A stretch of DNA of 64,000 bases from Deltaproteobacteria bacterium. GTDB lineage: Bacteria > Desulfobacterota > Syntrophobacteria > Syntrophobacterales > Syntrophobacteraceae. Below are positions 17,343 through 25,679 of the stretch, piece by piece. The stretch covers positions 48,291 through 112,290 of the forward strand of contig JAAYVE010000018.1 of assembly GCA_012517315.1 (NCBI GenBank), in the 5' to 3' direction. Below the pieces are notes generated by a model. It was not told the origin of the DNA, ran no database searches, and was given only the letters and a program-made list of their open reading frames with translations. Within the stretch, counting starts at the first letter, position 1. Every line of letters starts with the position of its first letter. The position numbers and the translations under genes were made by a program.

Positions 17343-18413
17343 TCATGACGCCCCCTTTTTTCCTGTCGCTTCAACCGCCCAGAAGTTCAACTGAACTCCC
17401 CGGTCTCGGGAAGCTTCAGGTTCTTCGGGTGGGGCCTCTTCCATTGAGGGGGGCAATCCCCTGAAGAAGAAACGGCCATAAACGGACTGAAAAGCCGTCC
17501 AGGCTGCGTCGCTTCCCTTTGATTCGGCCAGGATGCGGCTCAGGCTGTTCATCTTGGCGTCCAGGTCGTCTGCGTGGTGCAGGACAAAAGCCTCCCGGGT
17601 CATGGGAAGTTTGACGGCCCCGAATTCCGTTTGCCCGTGATGACTCAGGACCAGGTGCTTCAGGAGCATGGCCTCCTCCGGTGGAAAACGCTTCATGTGC
17701 CGGAGTTTTTCCTCCAGGATTTCAAGGCCCAGCACCATGTGGCCGAGAAGTCTCCCCTGGTGGGAGTAGTCGATGCTCAGATCGTACACAAATTCTTCCA
17801 CCTTTCCCAAGTCGTGAATGATGGCGCCGGCCACGAGGAGGTCCCTGTCGAGCTCCGGGTAGCGGGCACAGATTTGGGAGACCAGGGCGGCGACGGAGAC
17901 CGTGTGTTCGAGCAATCCGCCGAGGTAGGCGTGGTGCATGGATTTGGCCGCCGGGGCCACTTTGAAGCGCCTCATGAGATCCTCGTCCTCCAGGATGTGT
18001 TTCAGGAGGCGGCGCAGGGAGGGCCGCTTCACGCCGGCCACAAGCCGATTCAGTTCTTCCAGCATCTCCCGCACGTCCCGCGGCGAAACGGGCAAAAAGT
18101 CGGACGGATCCACATCCCGGGGCTCTGCGGGTGAGATCGCGTGGATGTGCAGCTGGAGTTCCTCACGGAACAACTCGCTTCGCCCCCGCACGAAGACGAC
18201 TCCCCTGGAGGGGATGGAATCGGCGGTCTCCTGGGCGTTTTCCCAGATGCGCCCGGTGATTTCCCCCGTCTTGTCCACCAGTCTGAGGTTGAGGAAGGAT
18301 GTCCCGTTGCGGGCGGTTTTCAGCTGTTTGTCGGCAACGGCGAAGGCGCCGGCCACATCCTGGTTGGGCTGGATCTCTCGAACGAAAAGCTTTGCCAAAT
18401 GGGACCTCTGCAC
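17343..18413 (-). CDS. OB-fold / HD-domain 3'-5' exoribonuclease, YhaM family
   Basis: About 356 residues. An N-terminal OB-fold (roughly residues 1-110; NGTSFLNLRLVDKTGEITGR) precedes an HD phosphohydrolase domain with HHAYLGGLLEHTVSVA, IIHDLGKVEEF (HD pair) and SHHGQTEFG. This is the architecture of YhaM/CBF1, a 3'-5' exoribonuclease active in RNA turnover. GTG at 18413 is chosen: it has GAGGTGA upstream and lies about 24 bases downstream of the predicted transcription start of the promoter at 18444-18473, whereas the longer frame to 18473 would begin inside that promoter. First gene of the operon with holB, ricT and metG. Confidence 0.87.
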   Translation of the reverse strand: MQRSHLAKLFVREIQPNQDVAGAFAVADKQLKTARNGTSFLNLRLVDKTGEITGRIWENAQETADSIPSRGVVFVRGRSELFREELQLHIHAISPAEPRDVDPSDFLPVSPRDVREMLEELNRLVAGVKRPSLRRLLKHILEDEDLMRRFKVAPAAKSMHHAYLGGLLEHTVSVAALVSQICARYPELDRDLLVAGAIIHDLGKVEEFVYDLSIDYSHQGRLLGHMVLGLEILEEKLRHMKRFPPEEAMLLKHLVLSHHGQTEFGAVKLPMTREAFVLHHADDLDAKMNSLSRILAESKGSDAAWTAFQSVYGRFFFRGLPPSMEEAPPEEPEASRDRGVQLNFWAVEATGKKGAS

Positions 18414-18443
18414 GAAAGGTTCACCTCGATGAGGCACCCCACT

Positions 18444-18473
18444 TCTATAGTATACGACCACAAAACATGTCAA
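18444..18473 (-). promoter_or_regulatory. Sigma70-type promoter of the yhaM-holB-ricT-metG operon
   Basis: On the minus strand, TTGACA (complement of 18468-18473) is followed after 18 bases by TATAGA (complement of 18444-18449). The -35 is perfect and the -10 matches four of six. The predicted start near 18437 is about two dozen bases before the GTG start codon with its ribosome site. Confidence 0.65.
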
Positions 18474-18568
18474 ACTGCGACTTTTCCGAGGGGAATCTTG
18501 TCATCATCCCGGAAATCCCCTAAGATGTTGCGGAAAATGTCTCGCCTATTCACGCATAAAGGACCGCC

Positions 18569-19552
18569 ATGGAAATCATCGCCAGGCTTGGATCGCTTCT
18601 GGGGTTGTCTTTCATTTCCGGAATCAACCTGTATGCCACGGTGGCTATGGCCGGATTGTGCAGGAAATTCGGATTGGTTCAGGGGCTTCCCGCCGATTTC
18701 GATGTGTTGGCCAACGATGCGGTCATCGCCGTCGCCATCATTCTTTTCGCCCTCGAATTCTTCATGGACAAGGTGCCGGGTCTCGATACGCTTTGGGACT
18801 CCATCCACACCCTGATCCGCCCCTTTGGGGGCGCGATGTTGGCCCTCATGCAGGTGGGGGAGGCGTCCCCCGCCCTGGAAGTGATCGTGTTCATGCTGGG
18901 GGCCGCTCTTGCATCCTGCGCCCACATCACGAAAGCCGGTACCCGGCTCATCATCAACACCAGCCCGGAGCCATTCTCCAACATTGCAGTCAGCCTGGCG
19001 GAGGATGCAGGGGCCGTCGGCTATACCTACATGAGCCTGGCCTACCCCAAGGTCACCTTTGTGGTGACCTTGGTCTGCCTCGCGTTGATCGGCCTCTGCC
19101 TGCCGCTCATTTTGAGGACGGTCCGTATGCTTTTCAGTGCCCTGTTTTTCAAACTCAGGTGTTTCCTGTTCCAGGAATGTGCCTGGACCTCTTCCCGGTC
19201 CCTTCCTCACGCGCTGGATGCCTTCTTTGAAGCCCACAGGGACGCGGACGAGAAGTTTCTGTGGACGGGGCTTGCCTATGCCATCAAGGTTCCGCGGGTT
19301 TCAAGGCATTCCCGGGTGCATGTGATCGTCACATCCAAAAAGGTGCACATCCTGCACCGTCACTGGAGAAGACTTCAGGATCAGGCCGTTGCATCGAACG
19401 AACTGCTCCATACCAGGACCTATCCAGGGTTTCTCCTGAACCGATGGCTGCTCAGGACTTCGCGAGGGGACCTGCACCTATACGTCTATCCTGCACTTGC
19501 CAGGACCCTGCCGCAGGATTTTGTGGGCCGAGCAGGACACCATGACAGCTGA
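18569..19552 (+). CDS. DUF4126 membrane protein with extra C-terminal domain
   Basis: 327 residues. The N-terminal 190 residues match the DUF4126 membrane family: SLLGLSFISGINLYATVAMA, FFMDKVPGLDTLWDSIHTLI, and several hydrophobic segments (IVFMLGAALASCAHITKAGT; FVVTLVCLALIGLCLPLIL). The C-terminal part of about 110 residues is soluble and beta-rich (SRVHVIVTSKKVHILHRHWR; SRGDLHLYVYPALARTLP), resembling a PH-like domain of the kind in bacterial membrane proteins; that is a guess. Function unknown. It heads a tight cluster: the GTPase gene starts 11 bases before its stop. Confidence 0.82.
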   Translation: MEIIARLGSLLGLSFISGINLYATVAMAGLCRKFGLVQGLPADFDVLANDAVIAVAIILFALEFFMDKVPGLDTLWDSIHTLIRPFGGAMLALMQVGEASPALEVIVFMLGAALASCAHITKAGTRLIINTSPEPFSNIAVSLAEDAGAVGYTYMSLAYPKVTFVVTLVCLALIGLCLPLILRTVRMLFSALFFKLRCFLFQECAWTSSRSLPHALDAFFEAHRDADEKFLWTGLAYAIKVPRVSRHSRVHVIVTSKKVHILHRHWRRLQDQAVASNELLHTRTYPGFLLNRWLLRTSRGDLHLYVYPALARTLPQDFVGRAGHHDS

Positions 19553-21323
19553 ACCAGAAAGACAGGGCACCCTGCCGTTCCTTGTCGCCCAAGAGGACGC
19601 ATCCGCCTGGGAAGGGATTCGTTGCCCGGGAATCACTCCGGCCTGGGGACAAATCCAGTTCCTGGCACGGCAAATTCTCCTGCGCCTCCGGGTCATCCGA
19701 TTCAGGTGGTCCCGGCCTTGCCTTTGGGTCCTTTTCACCGGGGGGACGGGAACGGGCAAGTCCACTCTTTTCAACGCCCTTTGCGGTGCCTCTCTCAGCG
19801 AGACGGGGGTCGAGCGTCCCAAGACGGCGGGATCCATTGCATTTGTCCATCGCAGCATCTCCGTCGAGGAGGGCTTTCCCTTCGAAGCCATGGCCTTCCG
19901 GAGGGTGTCCGTGGAATCCGTGCCCGTTTCCGGGCAGAGCGGGGTTCCGGGCACACTGACCTTGGTGGAACATGACAGGGAGATGTTTCGACATTGCGTC
20001 ATCGTGGACACTCCCGATGTGGACAGCGTGGAACTGCGCAACCGGCAAGCGGTGGAAGATCTCTATCTCCTGGCTCACGTGGTGATCTTCGTGGTCAGCC
20101 AGGAGAAATACGCGGACGACGTCCCCTACCGTTTTCTGGCCCGGATTCTTGCAGATGAAAAACCTCTTTTCCTCGTTCTCAACAAGGCAAACAAGCTGGA
20201 GACCTCCCGAGAGGTGTTCGCCTCCCTGGAAGCCCAGGGGCTTGCCCTGGATGGCCAGAGGTTTCATGCGTTTCCCCTTGTGTCCCCGGATCCGGCTTTA
20301 GCCCTCGTGACCATGGATTCCTTCAGGGATTTACGGGAAATTTTTCTTGGCGTGGTCTCCAGGGGTGAGGCGGAGAAGATCATTGGGGAGGAAGAGAATC
20401 GGGCCGCCAGGACTCTCTGCGCTGAAATCCGGCGGCTGCTGTCTCTGCTGCAAGGGGAGGAGGCGGCTGCGGCTCACTGGAAAGAGCAGTTGGATCTGTT
20501 TTTCCAGGAGGCCTGCAGGAACCTCGTTGAGGCGCAGCAACAGCACTTCGCGGAGGGGACCCGGGAGGCCCTTCAGAAGGAAATACGCCGCCATTTCAGC
20601 AAGTACGATCTCCTGCGCACGCCTCGGCGCGTCGTTGCCCGGATCGTTCGGACCCCCCTGGAGCTTTTGGGCCTGCTGGAAAACCCGTCTACCGATTCCC
20701 ACCGTGACGAGCTCATGCGCATCCGCCGGCGGATCGACCTCGTGCCCGTCAAGGCAGCCCTGGAAAAATTCAACCGGGAGGTGCTGGAGAAGCTTTCCCC
20801 TGGGGACCCTTCGGCCCCCCTGTATGCCGGCTTGCGGGATCCGTCCGTCGTACTCACGGGGGAGGAGGTGAAGGAAAGGGTGCTGGAGGACCAGGAGCGG
20901 CTTGTCCAGTGGCTGGAGGAGACCTTCAGCGAGTTGGCCAAAGGGATTCCCAAGACGAAAGAGTGGGGGATCTACTCGGCGTCCATCCTTTGGGGTGGGC
21001 TGATCCTTTCGCTGGAGGCGGCCATCGGGGGGGGGATCACCGTGCTGGAGGCGGTGCTGGACACGGCCATCGCCCCTTTCGTCACCAAGGGGGCCGTGGA
21101 GCTGTTTGCCTATCAGGAACTCCAGAAGGTGGCCCGGGAGTTGGGGAGGAGATACCAGGACGGTCTCCTTTCCACTCTGCGGATGCAGCGCGACCGATAT
21201 GCCGCGTGCGTGGAAAGGCTTCTGGCTTCCCAAGAGGCTCTTCGTCACTTGAAGACCCTGGAAAGGAACCTTTGCAGCGTCAGCAAGGCTCACCGGGCGA
21301 ATGGGATCCGCCCGGAGCCGTGA
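19542..21323 (+). CDS. Large GTPase with hydrophobic C-terminal region (dynamin/Era-like)
   Basis: About 593 residues. A GTPase domain carries P-loop GGTGTGKST at residues 67-75, a G3-like DTPDVDSVEL and a degenerate G4, LVLNKANKL (NKxN instead of NKxD). A helical region follows, and near the C-terminus a Gly/Ala-rich hydrophobic stretch (SILWGGLILSLEAAIGGGIT), probably membrane-inserting, then more helix. This layout resembles the P-loop GTPases related to dynamin-like or YcjX/Era-like membrane-acting proteins; the exact family is uncertain. ATG at 19542 overlaps the stop of the DUF4126 gene, suggesting coupled translation and a shared membrane role. The NYN-LOTUS gene follows 18 bases later. 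Confidence 0.78.
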   Translation: MTAEPERQGTLPFLVAQEDASAWEGIRCPGITPAWGQIQFLARQILLRLRVIRFRWSRPCLWVLFTGGTGTGKSTLFNALCGASLSETGVERPKTAGSIAFVHRSISVEEGFPFEAMAFRRVSVESVPVSGQSGVPGTLTLVEHDREMFRHCVIVDTPDVDSVELRNRQAVEDLYLLAHVVIFVVSQEKYADDVPYRFLARILADEKPLFLVLNKANKLETSREVFASLEAQGLALDGQRFHAFPLVSPDPALALVTMDSFRDLREIFLGVVSRGEAEKIIGEEENRAARTLCAEIRRLLSLLQGEEAAAAHWKEQLDLFFQEACRNLVEAQQQHFAEGTREALQKEIRRHFSKYDLLRTPRRVVARIVRTPLELLGLLENPSTDSHRDELMRIRRRIDLVPVKAALEKFNREVLEKLSPGDPSAPLYAGLRDPSVVLTGEEVKERVLEDQERLVQWLEETFSELAKGIPKTKEWGIYSASILWGGLILSLEAAIGGGITVLEAVLDTAIAPFVTKGAVELFAYQELQKVARELGRRYQDGLLSTLRMQRDRYAACVERLLASQEALRHLKTLERNLCSVSKAHRANGIRPEP

Positions 21324-21341
21324 TTGGGGAGGAAACCACCC

Positions 21342-22100
21342 ATGACTGCCAGTGAAGCACCCCAGAACAGGCTTGCTGTCCTCATCGACGCAGACAACGC
21401 TCAGCCTTCCATCACGGAAGGACTGCTGTCGGAGGTTGCCAAATACGGCGTGGCCAGCGTCAAGCGCATCTACGGCGATTGGACTACACCCAGTCTCGCA
21501 GGCTGGAAATCCGTCCTGCTGGAACACTCCATACAGCCGGTGCAGCAGTTTCGTTATACCGTGGGCAAGAACGCCACGGACAGCGCCATGATCATCGATG
21601 CCATGGATCTTCTTTACGCCAAGCGTTTTGACGGGTTCTGCCTCGTGTCCAGTGACAGCGATTTCACCCGGCTCGCCTCGCGAATCCGGGAAGAGGGTCT
21701 CATGGTGTATGGATTTGGAGAAAAAAAGACACCACGGGCTTTTGTCTCCGCATGCGACAAGTTTATCTTCACGGAAGTCCTGCGATCCCCGGAGAGCGCC
21801 GAACCGGCGGTGAAGCCCAAAAGCACCCATGAACTCAAAAGGGACACCAAGCTGGTCACCCTTCTGCGCAGTGCCGTGGAGGCCGCCTCGGACGAATCGG
21901 GCTGGGCTCACCTGGGTGCGGTGGGGAGCAACATCGCCAAGCAGGCCCCCGAATTCGACCCTCGCAACTACGGCTTCACCAAGCTTGGGCAGCTGGCGGC
22001 GGCCATCAAGCTCTTTGAATTGGACGAGAGAGTTCACCCGGATGGCCGATCCCGATCCATCTACATCCGGGACATGCGCAGGAAAACCGAGAAAAAGTGA
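21342..22100 (+). CDS. NYN-domain ribonuclease-like protein with C-terminal OST-HTH/LOTUS domain
   Basis: 252 residues. The N-terminal NYN domain (PIN-like fold) has LAVLIDADNAQPS with the leading acidic pair, FRYTVGKNATDSAMIIDAMD, and GFCLVSSDSDFTRLASRIRE with the conserved Asp residues that would bind metal in a nuclease. The C-terminal 75 residues form an OST-HTH/LOTUS domain (GWAHLGAVGSNIAKQAPEFD, YGFTKLGQL), an RNA-binding winged helix. This NYN-LOTUS arrangement is widespread in bacteria; cellular targets are not known. Start ATG at 21342 lies behind GAGGAAACC. Third gene of the DUF4126-GTPase-NYN cluster. Confidence 0.88.
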   Translation: MTASEAPQNRLAVLIDADNAQPSITEGLLSEVAKYGVASVKRIYGDWTTPSLAGWKSVLLEHSIQPVQQFRYTVGKNATDSAMIIDAMDLLYAKRFDGFCLVSSDSDFTRLASRIREEGLMVYGFGEKKTPRAFVSACDKFIFTEVLRSPESAEPAVKPKSTHELKRDTKLVTLLRSAVEAASDESGWAHLGAVGSNIAKQAPEFDPRNYGFTKLGQLAAAIKLFELDERVHPDGRSRSIYIRDMRRKTEKK

Positions 22101-22161
22101 TCTTTCCCCAGCACGAAAAGCGCTTTCCTCCTTTTTAGAGGGAGGCGTACAGGGAGTTCCC

Positions 22162-23034
22162 ATGCTTGAGATCCGTATTGACGACACCCTCTGCCGCCGG
22201 GACGGGATTTGCGTGACCACCTGTCCCCAGGGGATCTTCCAGAGGAGTGGAGAAGACGACCTGCCGGCAATTGTCCGCCGGGAGTGGTGCATCGAGTGCG
22301 GCCACTGCGTGGCGGCGTGTCCCCACGGAGCCATCACTCACAGCGGTTTTCCGCCGGAGGCGGTGACACCTGTTGCCTCAGGCATCCTCCCCCCATACGA
22401 CACGCTCCTTGAACTCATCCGATCGCGACGGTCCCGGCGCGTCTTCAGGCCGGACATCCCCGGCAGGGAACAGGTGTCGAGGGTGATCGACGCATGCCGC
22501 TTCGCTCCCTCGGCGCACAATGTTCAAAGCACGCGGTACCTTGTGGTCCAGGACGGGGAAAGACTGTCCAGGATCGCCGCTCTCACGGCGGACTACCTGG
22601 AAAAGGCGGCCAGGCAGCTGCGGAACCCCCTCATCCGGAATTTCTACCGGCTGCTCCTGGGCCGCGAATTGGACGGGGCCCTCCAGGGACTGGAAGACAT
22701 GGAATGGGTCGTGGCCGAGCACAGGAAGGGCAACGACCTAATCCTGCACCGTGCTCCGACACTTGTTCTCTTCCATTCGGACCGGGCTGCGGTGTTCGCG
22801 GGAGTGAACGCCAACCTCGCCCTACAAAACGGGGCACTGGCGGCGGAAGCGATGGGGCTGGCCGCTTTTTACACGGGCTATGTGGTCGCAGCCTGTGATC
22901 GTGATGCAGGCATTGCCCAGTACCTGTCCCTGCCCCGGACTCACAAGATCTATGCGGGGCTGGCCATGGGGTATCCCCTGGTCCGGTTCAACTATTGGGT
23001 GGAGAGGAAACCGGCCCGCATCACATGGCTCTGA
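22162..23034 (+). CDS. Ferredoxin-nitroreductase fusion protein
   Basis: 290 residues. The first 60 form a 2x[4Fe-4S] ferredoxin module (CRRDGICVTTCPQGIF and CIECGHCVAACPHGAI). The rest is an FMN-dependent nitroreductase domain (ELIRSRRSRRVFRPDIPGRE, ACRFAPSAHNVQSTRYLVV, NANLALQNGALAAEAMGLAA and the C-terminal AGLAMGYPLVRFNYWVERKP). Such proteins pass electrons from an Fe-S pool to an organic or nitro-type acceptor in anaerobes; the substrate is unknown. The start ATG at 22162 lies downstream of an AGGGAG. A small membrane-protein gene overlaps its stop by ten bases. Confidence 0.9.
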   Translation: MLEIRIDDTLCRRDGICVTTCPQGIFQRSGEDDLPAIVRREWCIECGHCVAACPHGAITHSGFPPEAVTPVASGILPPYDTLLELIRSRRSRRVFRPDIPGREQVSRVIDACRFAPSAHNVQSTRYLVVQDGERLSRIAALTADYLEKAARQLRNPLIRNFYRLLLGRELDGALQGLEDMEWVVAEHRKGNDLILHRAPTLVLFHSDRAAVFAGVNANLALQNGALAAEAMGLAAFYTGYVVAACDRDAGIAQYLSLPRTHKIYAGLAMGYPLVRFNYWVERKPARITWL

Positions 23035-23366
23035 GAGCGGAACACCCCAATTTCATGCGGCTTGCGGCGAGAAGTCTTGCCGGGGCGATTATGGCGGCAG
23101 GTCTCCTGCTCCTGGTGAAGGTCATCCGGGACGCCTACAGCGGTGCCCTCGCCATGCGCCTCTTCGGTTCCGCGGCAGAGTCCCCTGCAGCCACCCTGTG
23201 TGCCTTGGGCCTCGGACTCCCCGTGCCGTTCCATGTCATTTCCATCGGTCTCGTTCTCCAGAAACGGTGGCTGTCATCTCCCTGGAGGAAAGCCGCCTGG
23301 ATCTGCATCGTCACTTCTGGGTTTTGGCTGGGGATCGCCGTGGCCGTGAAGATCGTCCCTTTCTAA
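23025..23366 (+). CDS. Small membrane protein
   Basis: 113 residues with three hydrophobic segments (AGAIMAAGLLLLVKVI; ATLCALGLGLPVPFHVISIG; AAWICIVTSGFWLGIAVAVK). I recognise no family. ATG at 23025 lies ten bases before the end of the nitroreductase gene, so translation is probably coupled and the protein may anchor or serve that enzyme (inference). The radical SAM gene follows 25 bases later. Confidence 0.65.
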   Translation: MALRAEHPNFMRLAARSLAGAIMAAGLLLLVKVIRDAYSGALAMRLFGSAAESPAATLCALGLGLPVPFHVISIGLVLQKRWLSSPWRKAAWICIVTSGFWLGIAVAVKIVPF

Positions 23367-23391
23367 CCCCTCCCTGCCGACAGGACGGCTC

Positions 23392-25008
23392 GTGAGAATC
23401 CTTCTCATCAATACCAATCTCAAGGATGATTTCATGGCGGCGCCGCCCATCGGTCTCGCCTATGTGGCCAGTGCCGCGCAGGACGCAGGCCACGAAGTGC
23501 ACGTGCTGGATCTCTGCTTCAGAAAAGACGTCCGCGGGGACCTGGATGAAGCCCTGTGCCGCATCCGCCCGGAGTTGATCGGGCTTTCCATCCGGAACCT
23601 CGACAATGTGAACCTCATGCATCCCGTCAGCTACGTGCCCGAGGCCGAGGCAATGGTCGGGCGCATCCGGAGGCTCTCCCGCGCCCCCATCGTGCTGGGG
23701 GGATCCGGGGCCAGCCTAAGTCCACGATCCTTGTTGGAACGTCTGGAGGCTGACTACATCATTGTTTCTGAAGGGGAGTCCAGCTTTGTGGAACTTCTCC
23801 GCCGCCTCCAGGAAGGGGAGTCCACGGATGGCATCCCCGGTTTGGGCCGGCGGATCCGGGGGGAATTCTCCATGACCCCCCCGGTGCTTCGGGACTTCCC
23901 GTCCGTGGATGCCCAGCTGGGGCGATGGATCGACATGAAGCCCTACATGAGAATGGGAAGCAGCTACACGATCCAGACCAAGAGGGGATGCCTGCTGCAG
24001 TGCATCTACTGTACCTACAACCAGGTCTTGGAGGGGAGGAACCTCCGCCTGAGGTCACCGGTGGAGGTGGTGGATGAACTGGAGGAGGCCCTGCTGAAGT
24101 ATCGGCCGGAGTCTTTCGAGTTCGTGGATTCGGTGTTCAATCGGCCCTACGACCACTGCATGGAAATCCTCGAGGAAATCGTGAGGCGCCCCTGGAAGGC
24201 TCGCTTCACCGCCATGGGCGTCCACCCCGTGCGCCTCGATGCTCCGTTTTTGGATCTGATGTGGAGGGCGGGCTTCAGGTCGTTCATGATCACCCCGGAA
24301 TCGGCTTCGGAGACAATGATCCGCAGTTACCGCAAGGGCTTCCACAAGGACGACCTGGTGCAAGCTGCAGAGGCCGTCCGGAAGACCGGTTTCACCGTCA
24401 TGTGGTTTTTCCTGGTGGGAGGCCCAGGGGAAACCAACCGAACGCTCCAGGAGACCCTCGACTTCAATTTCAGGCACCTGCGGATGGTGAAGCGGCCTCC
24501 CTATAACATGTCCAACTTCTACCTCGGGGTGCGGCTTTATCCGGGAACGGAAATGTGGCGGATCGCCATGGAGGAAGGGTTCGTCACGGACAGGAGCGAT
24601 CCGCTGGACTCCCTGTGGTATGTCTCCGAAGGGCTCGATCTGACCCGGGCCGTACGTCAGATGGTGGATGCCGCCTCCCTGTGCCCGGAGATCGTCCTGG
24701 GATTCGACGAGCAGTTCCTCGCCCTTTCATGGATCGTCTCCAGAGTTGGAGGTCTTTTCCGCATGGCCAAGCCTTACTGGCGGCACACCTGGGGGCTCAA
24801 CCAACTCCTCATTAAGACCGGCTTCCGCTTTCCTTCCGGACCTCCACCCATGGTGGCCCGCATCAGAGAATCCCTGAGGCGTCAGGGTTACAAAGGCCCT
24901 CTCCTCGGTGACCCCCCACCGCAAGGTCTCGACGGTCCGCAACGTGGAGTTGAACGGCCCGTATTTCCACAACGGGGGCGCCGCGACGATTCAGCAGATG
25001 CTGGATAA
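23392..25008 (+). CDS. B12-binding-domain radical SAM protein, C-terminus altered
   Basis: 538 residues. An N-terminal cobalamin-binding Rossmann domain (MRILLINTNLKDDFMAAPP, ELIGLSIRNLDN, PIVLGGSGASLSPRSLLERL) precedes a radical SAM core with the cluster motif KRGCLLQCIYCTYN (CxxxCxxC) and partner blocks FEFVDSVFNRP, FMITPESASETMIRSYRKG and WFFLVGGPGETNRTLQETLD. This resembles the B12-dependent radical SAM methylase/cyclase class; substrate unknown. It starts with GTG at 23392. The last 33 or so residues (from about 24908) are low complexity and are encoded out of frame over the remnant of a cytochrome c peroxidase gene, so the native C-terminus seems to have been replaced by a deletion junction. 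Confidence 0.85.
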   Translation: MRILLINTNLKDDFMAAPPIGLAYVASAAQDAGHEVHVLDLCFRKDVRGDLDEALCRIRPELIGLSIRNLDNVNLMHPVSYVPEAEAMVGRIRRLSRAPIVLGGSGASLSPRSLLERLEADYIIVSEGESSFVELLRRLQEGESTDGIPGLGRRIRGEFSMTPPVLRDFPSVDAQLGRWIDMKPYMRMGSSYTIQTKRGCLLQCIYCTYNQVLEGRNLRLRSPVEVVDELEEALLKYRPESFEFVDSVFNRPYDHCMEILEEIVRRPWKARFTAMGVHPVRLDAPFLDLMWRAGFRSFMITPESASETMIRSYRKGFHKDDLVQAAEAVRKTGFTVMWFFLVGGPGETNRTLQETLDFNFRHLRMVKRPPYNMSNFYLGVRLYPGTEMWRIAMEEGFVTDRSDPLDSLWYVSEGLDLTRAVRQMVDAASLCPEIVLGFDEQFLALSWIVSRVGGLFRMAKPYWRHTWGLNQLLIKTGFRFPSGPPPMVARIRESLRRQGYKGPLLGDPPPQGLDGPQRGVERPVFPQRGRRDDSADAG

Positions 25009-25427
25009 CTACGACATCGGCGGCAAGTTCCGGGAAGCCATTCTGAACAAGGTGGACATGCTCCCGGATATAACCCGGTTAGGACTGGCCGACGCAACTC
25101 CCATGAGCTGCCGAGACAACCCCGATGCGTGCGGTTGGGACGCGGAAGAAGCCCTTGTGGCTTTCATCTTGGCCCTCACCGATCCACGTATGAAAAAGGA
25201 GGCCAAGCCTTTCGACCATCCGCAGCTGTTCATCCTGGTGGACGGCACTGCGCCCATGTTGGACCCCGCCAACCCGGAGGGTTTCTTCAGCGCCCATAAC
25301 GCCCAGTTTCAGGAACTTCCAGCCACGGAGGCTGCCGGACGGTGCAGACCTTGACCCCTTCTTGAACCTGGATCCTTTTCCTCGTGACACGGGCAAGGGC
25401 TCCATCATTGAGGTGGCATCGGACTAG
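24908..25427 (+). pseudogene. 3' remnant of a di-heme cytochrome c peroxidase-family gene
   Basis: The frame from 24908 encodes VSTVRNVELNGPYFHNGGA, DPDITRLGL-like PDITRLGLADATP, EEALVAFILALTDPRMKKEA and PFDHPQLFILVDG. These are hallmarks of the C-terminal half of MauG/CcpA-type cytochrome c peroxidases. The N-terminal half with both CxxCH heme sites is missing. Near 25325 the frame slips: the first frame stops at 25352-25354, while the +1 frame continues as LPDGADLDPFLNLDPFPRD and ends at TAG 25425-25427. The truncated start overlaps the last 100 bases of the radical SAM gene in another frame. Truncation plus frameshift make this a dead remnant. Confidence 0.8.
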
Positions 25428-25478
25428 TCCATCACGACCTCTTACGGGATCGGCACCCGGCCGAGCCCGTCATGCCAT

Positions 25479-25509
25479 CGCGCCCGGACCAATGGGCGCG
25501 GTTTCTTTT
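25479..25509 (+). terminator. Rho-independent terminator
   Basis: A perfect 7-bp stem, CGCGCCC at 25479-25485 with GGGCGCG at 25494-25500, an eight-base loop, then GTTTCTTTT. It ends transcription of the nitroreductase/radical SAM/peroxidase-remnant unit on the plus strand. Confidence 0.75.
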
Positions 25510-25679
25510 GTGCACGCCGGTTGATTGGATTTCATCGAGGAATCGTCCACAAGGAGACGTGGATGAACCATCGGGCCTTCCCCCCTTGCCCGTGGGTGGG
25601 AGGAGCCGGCGCAGTAGTCCAGCATGTGCTTCGGCTGTCTCCATCTTGGGGCCGAGTGGGGAGATGACCCGCAGGGGGC

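Noticed and set aside
20331..22337. 668-codon minus-strand open frame
   Set aside because: Antisense to the GTPase and NYN-LOTUS genes, both of which carry clear motifs.
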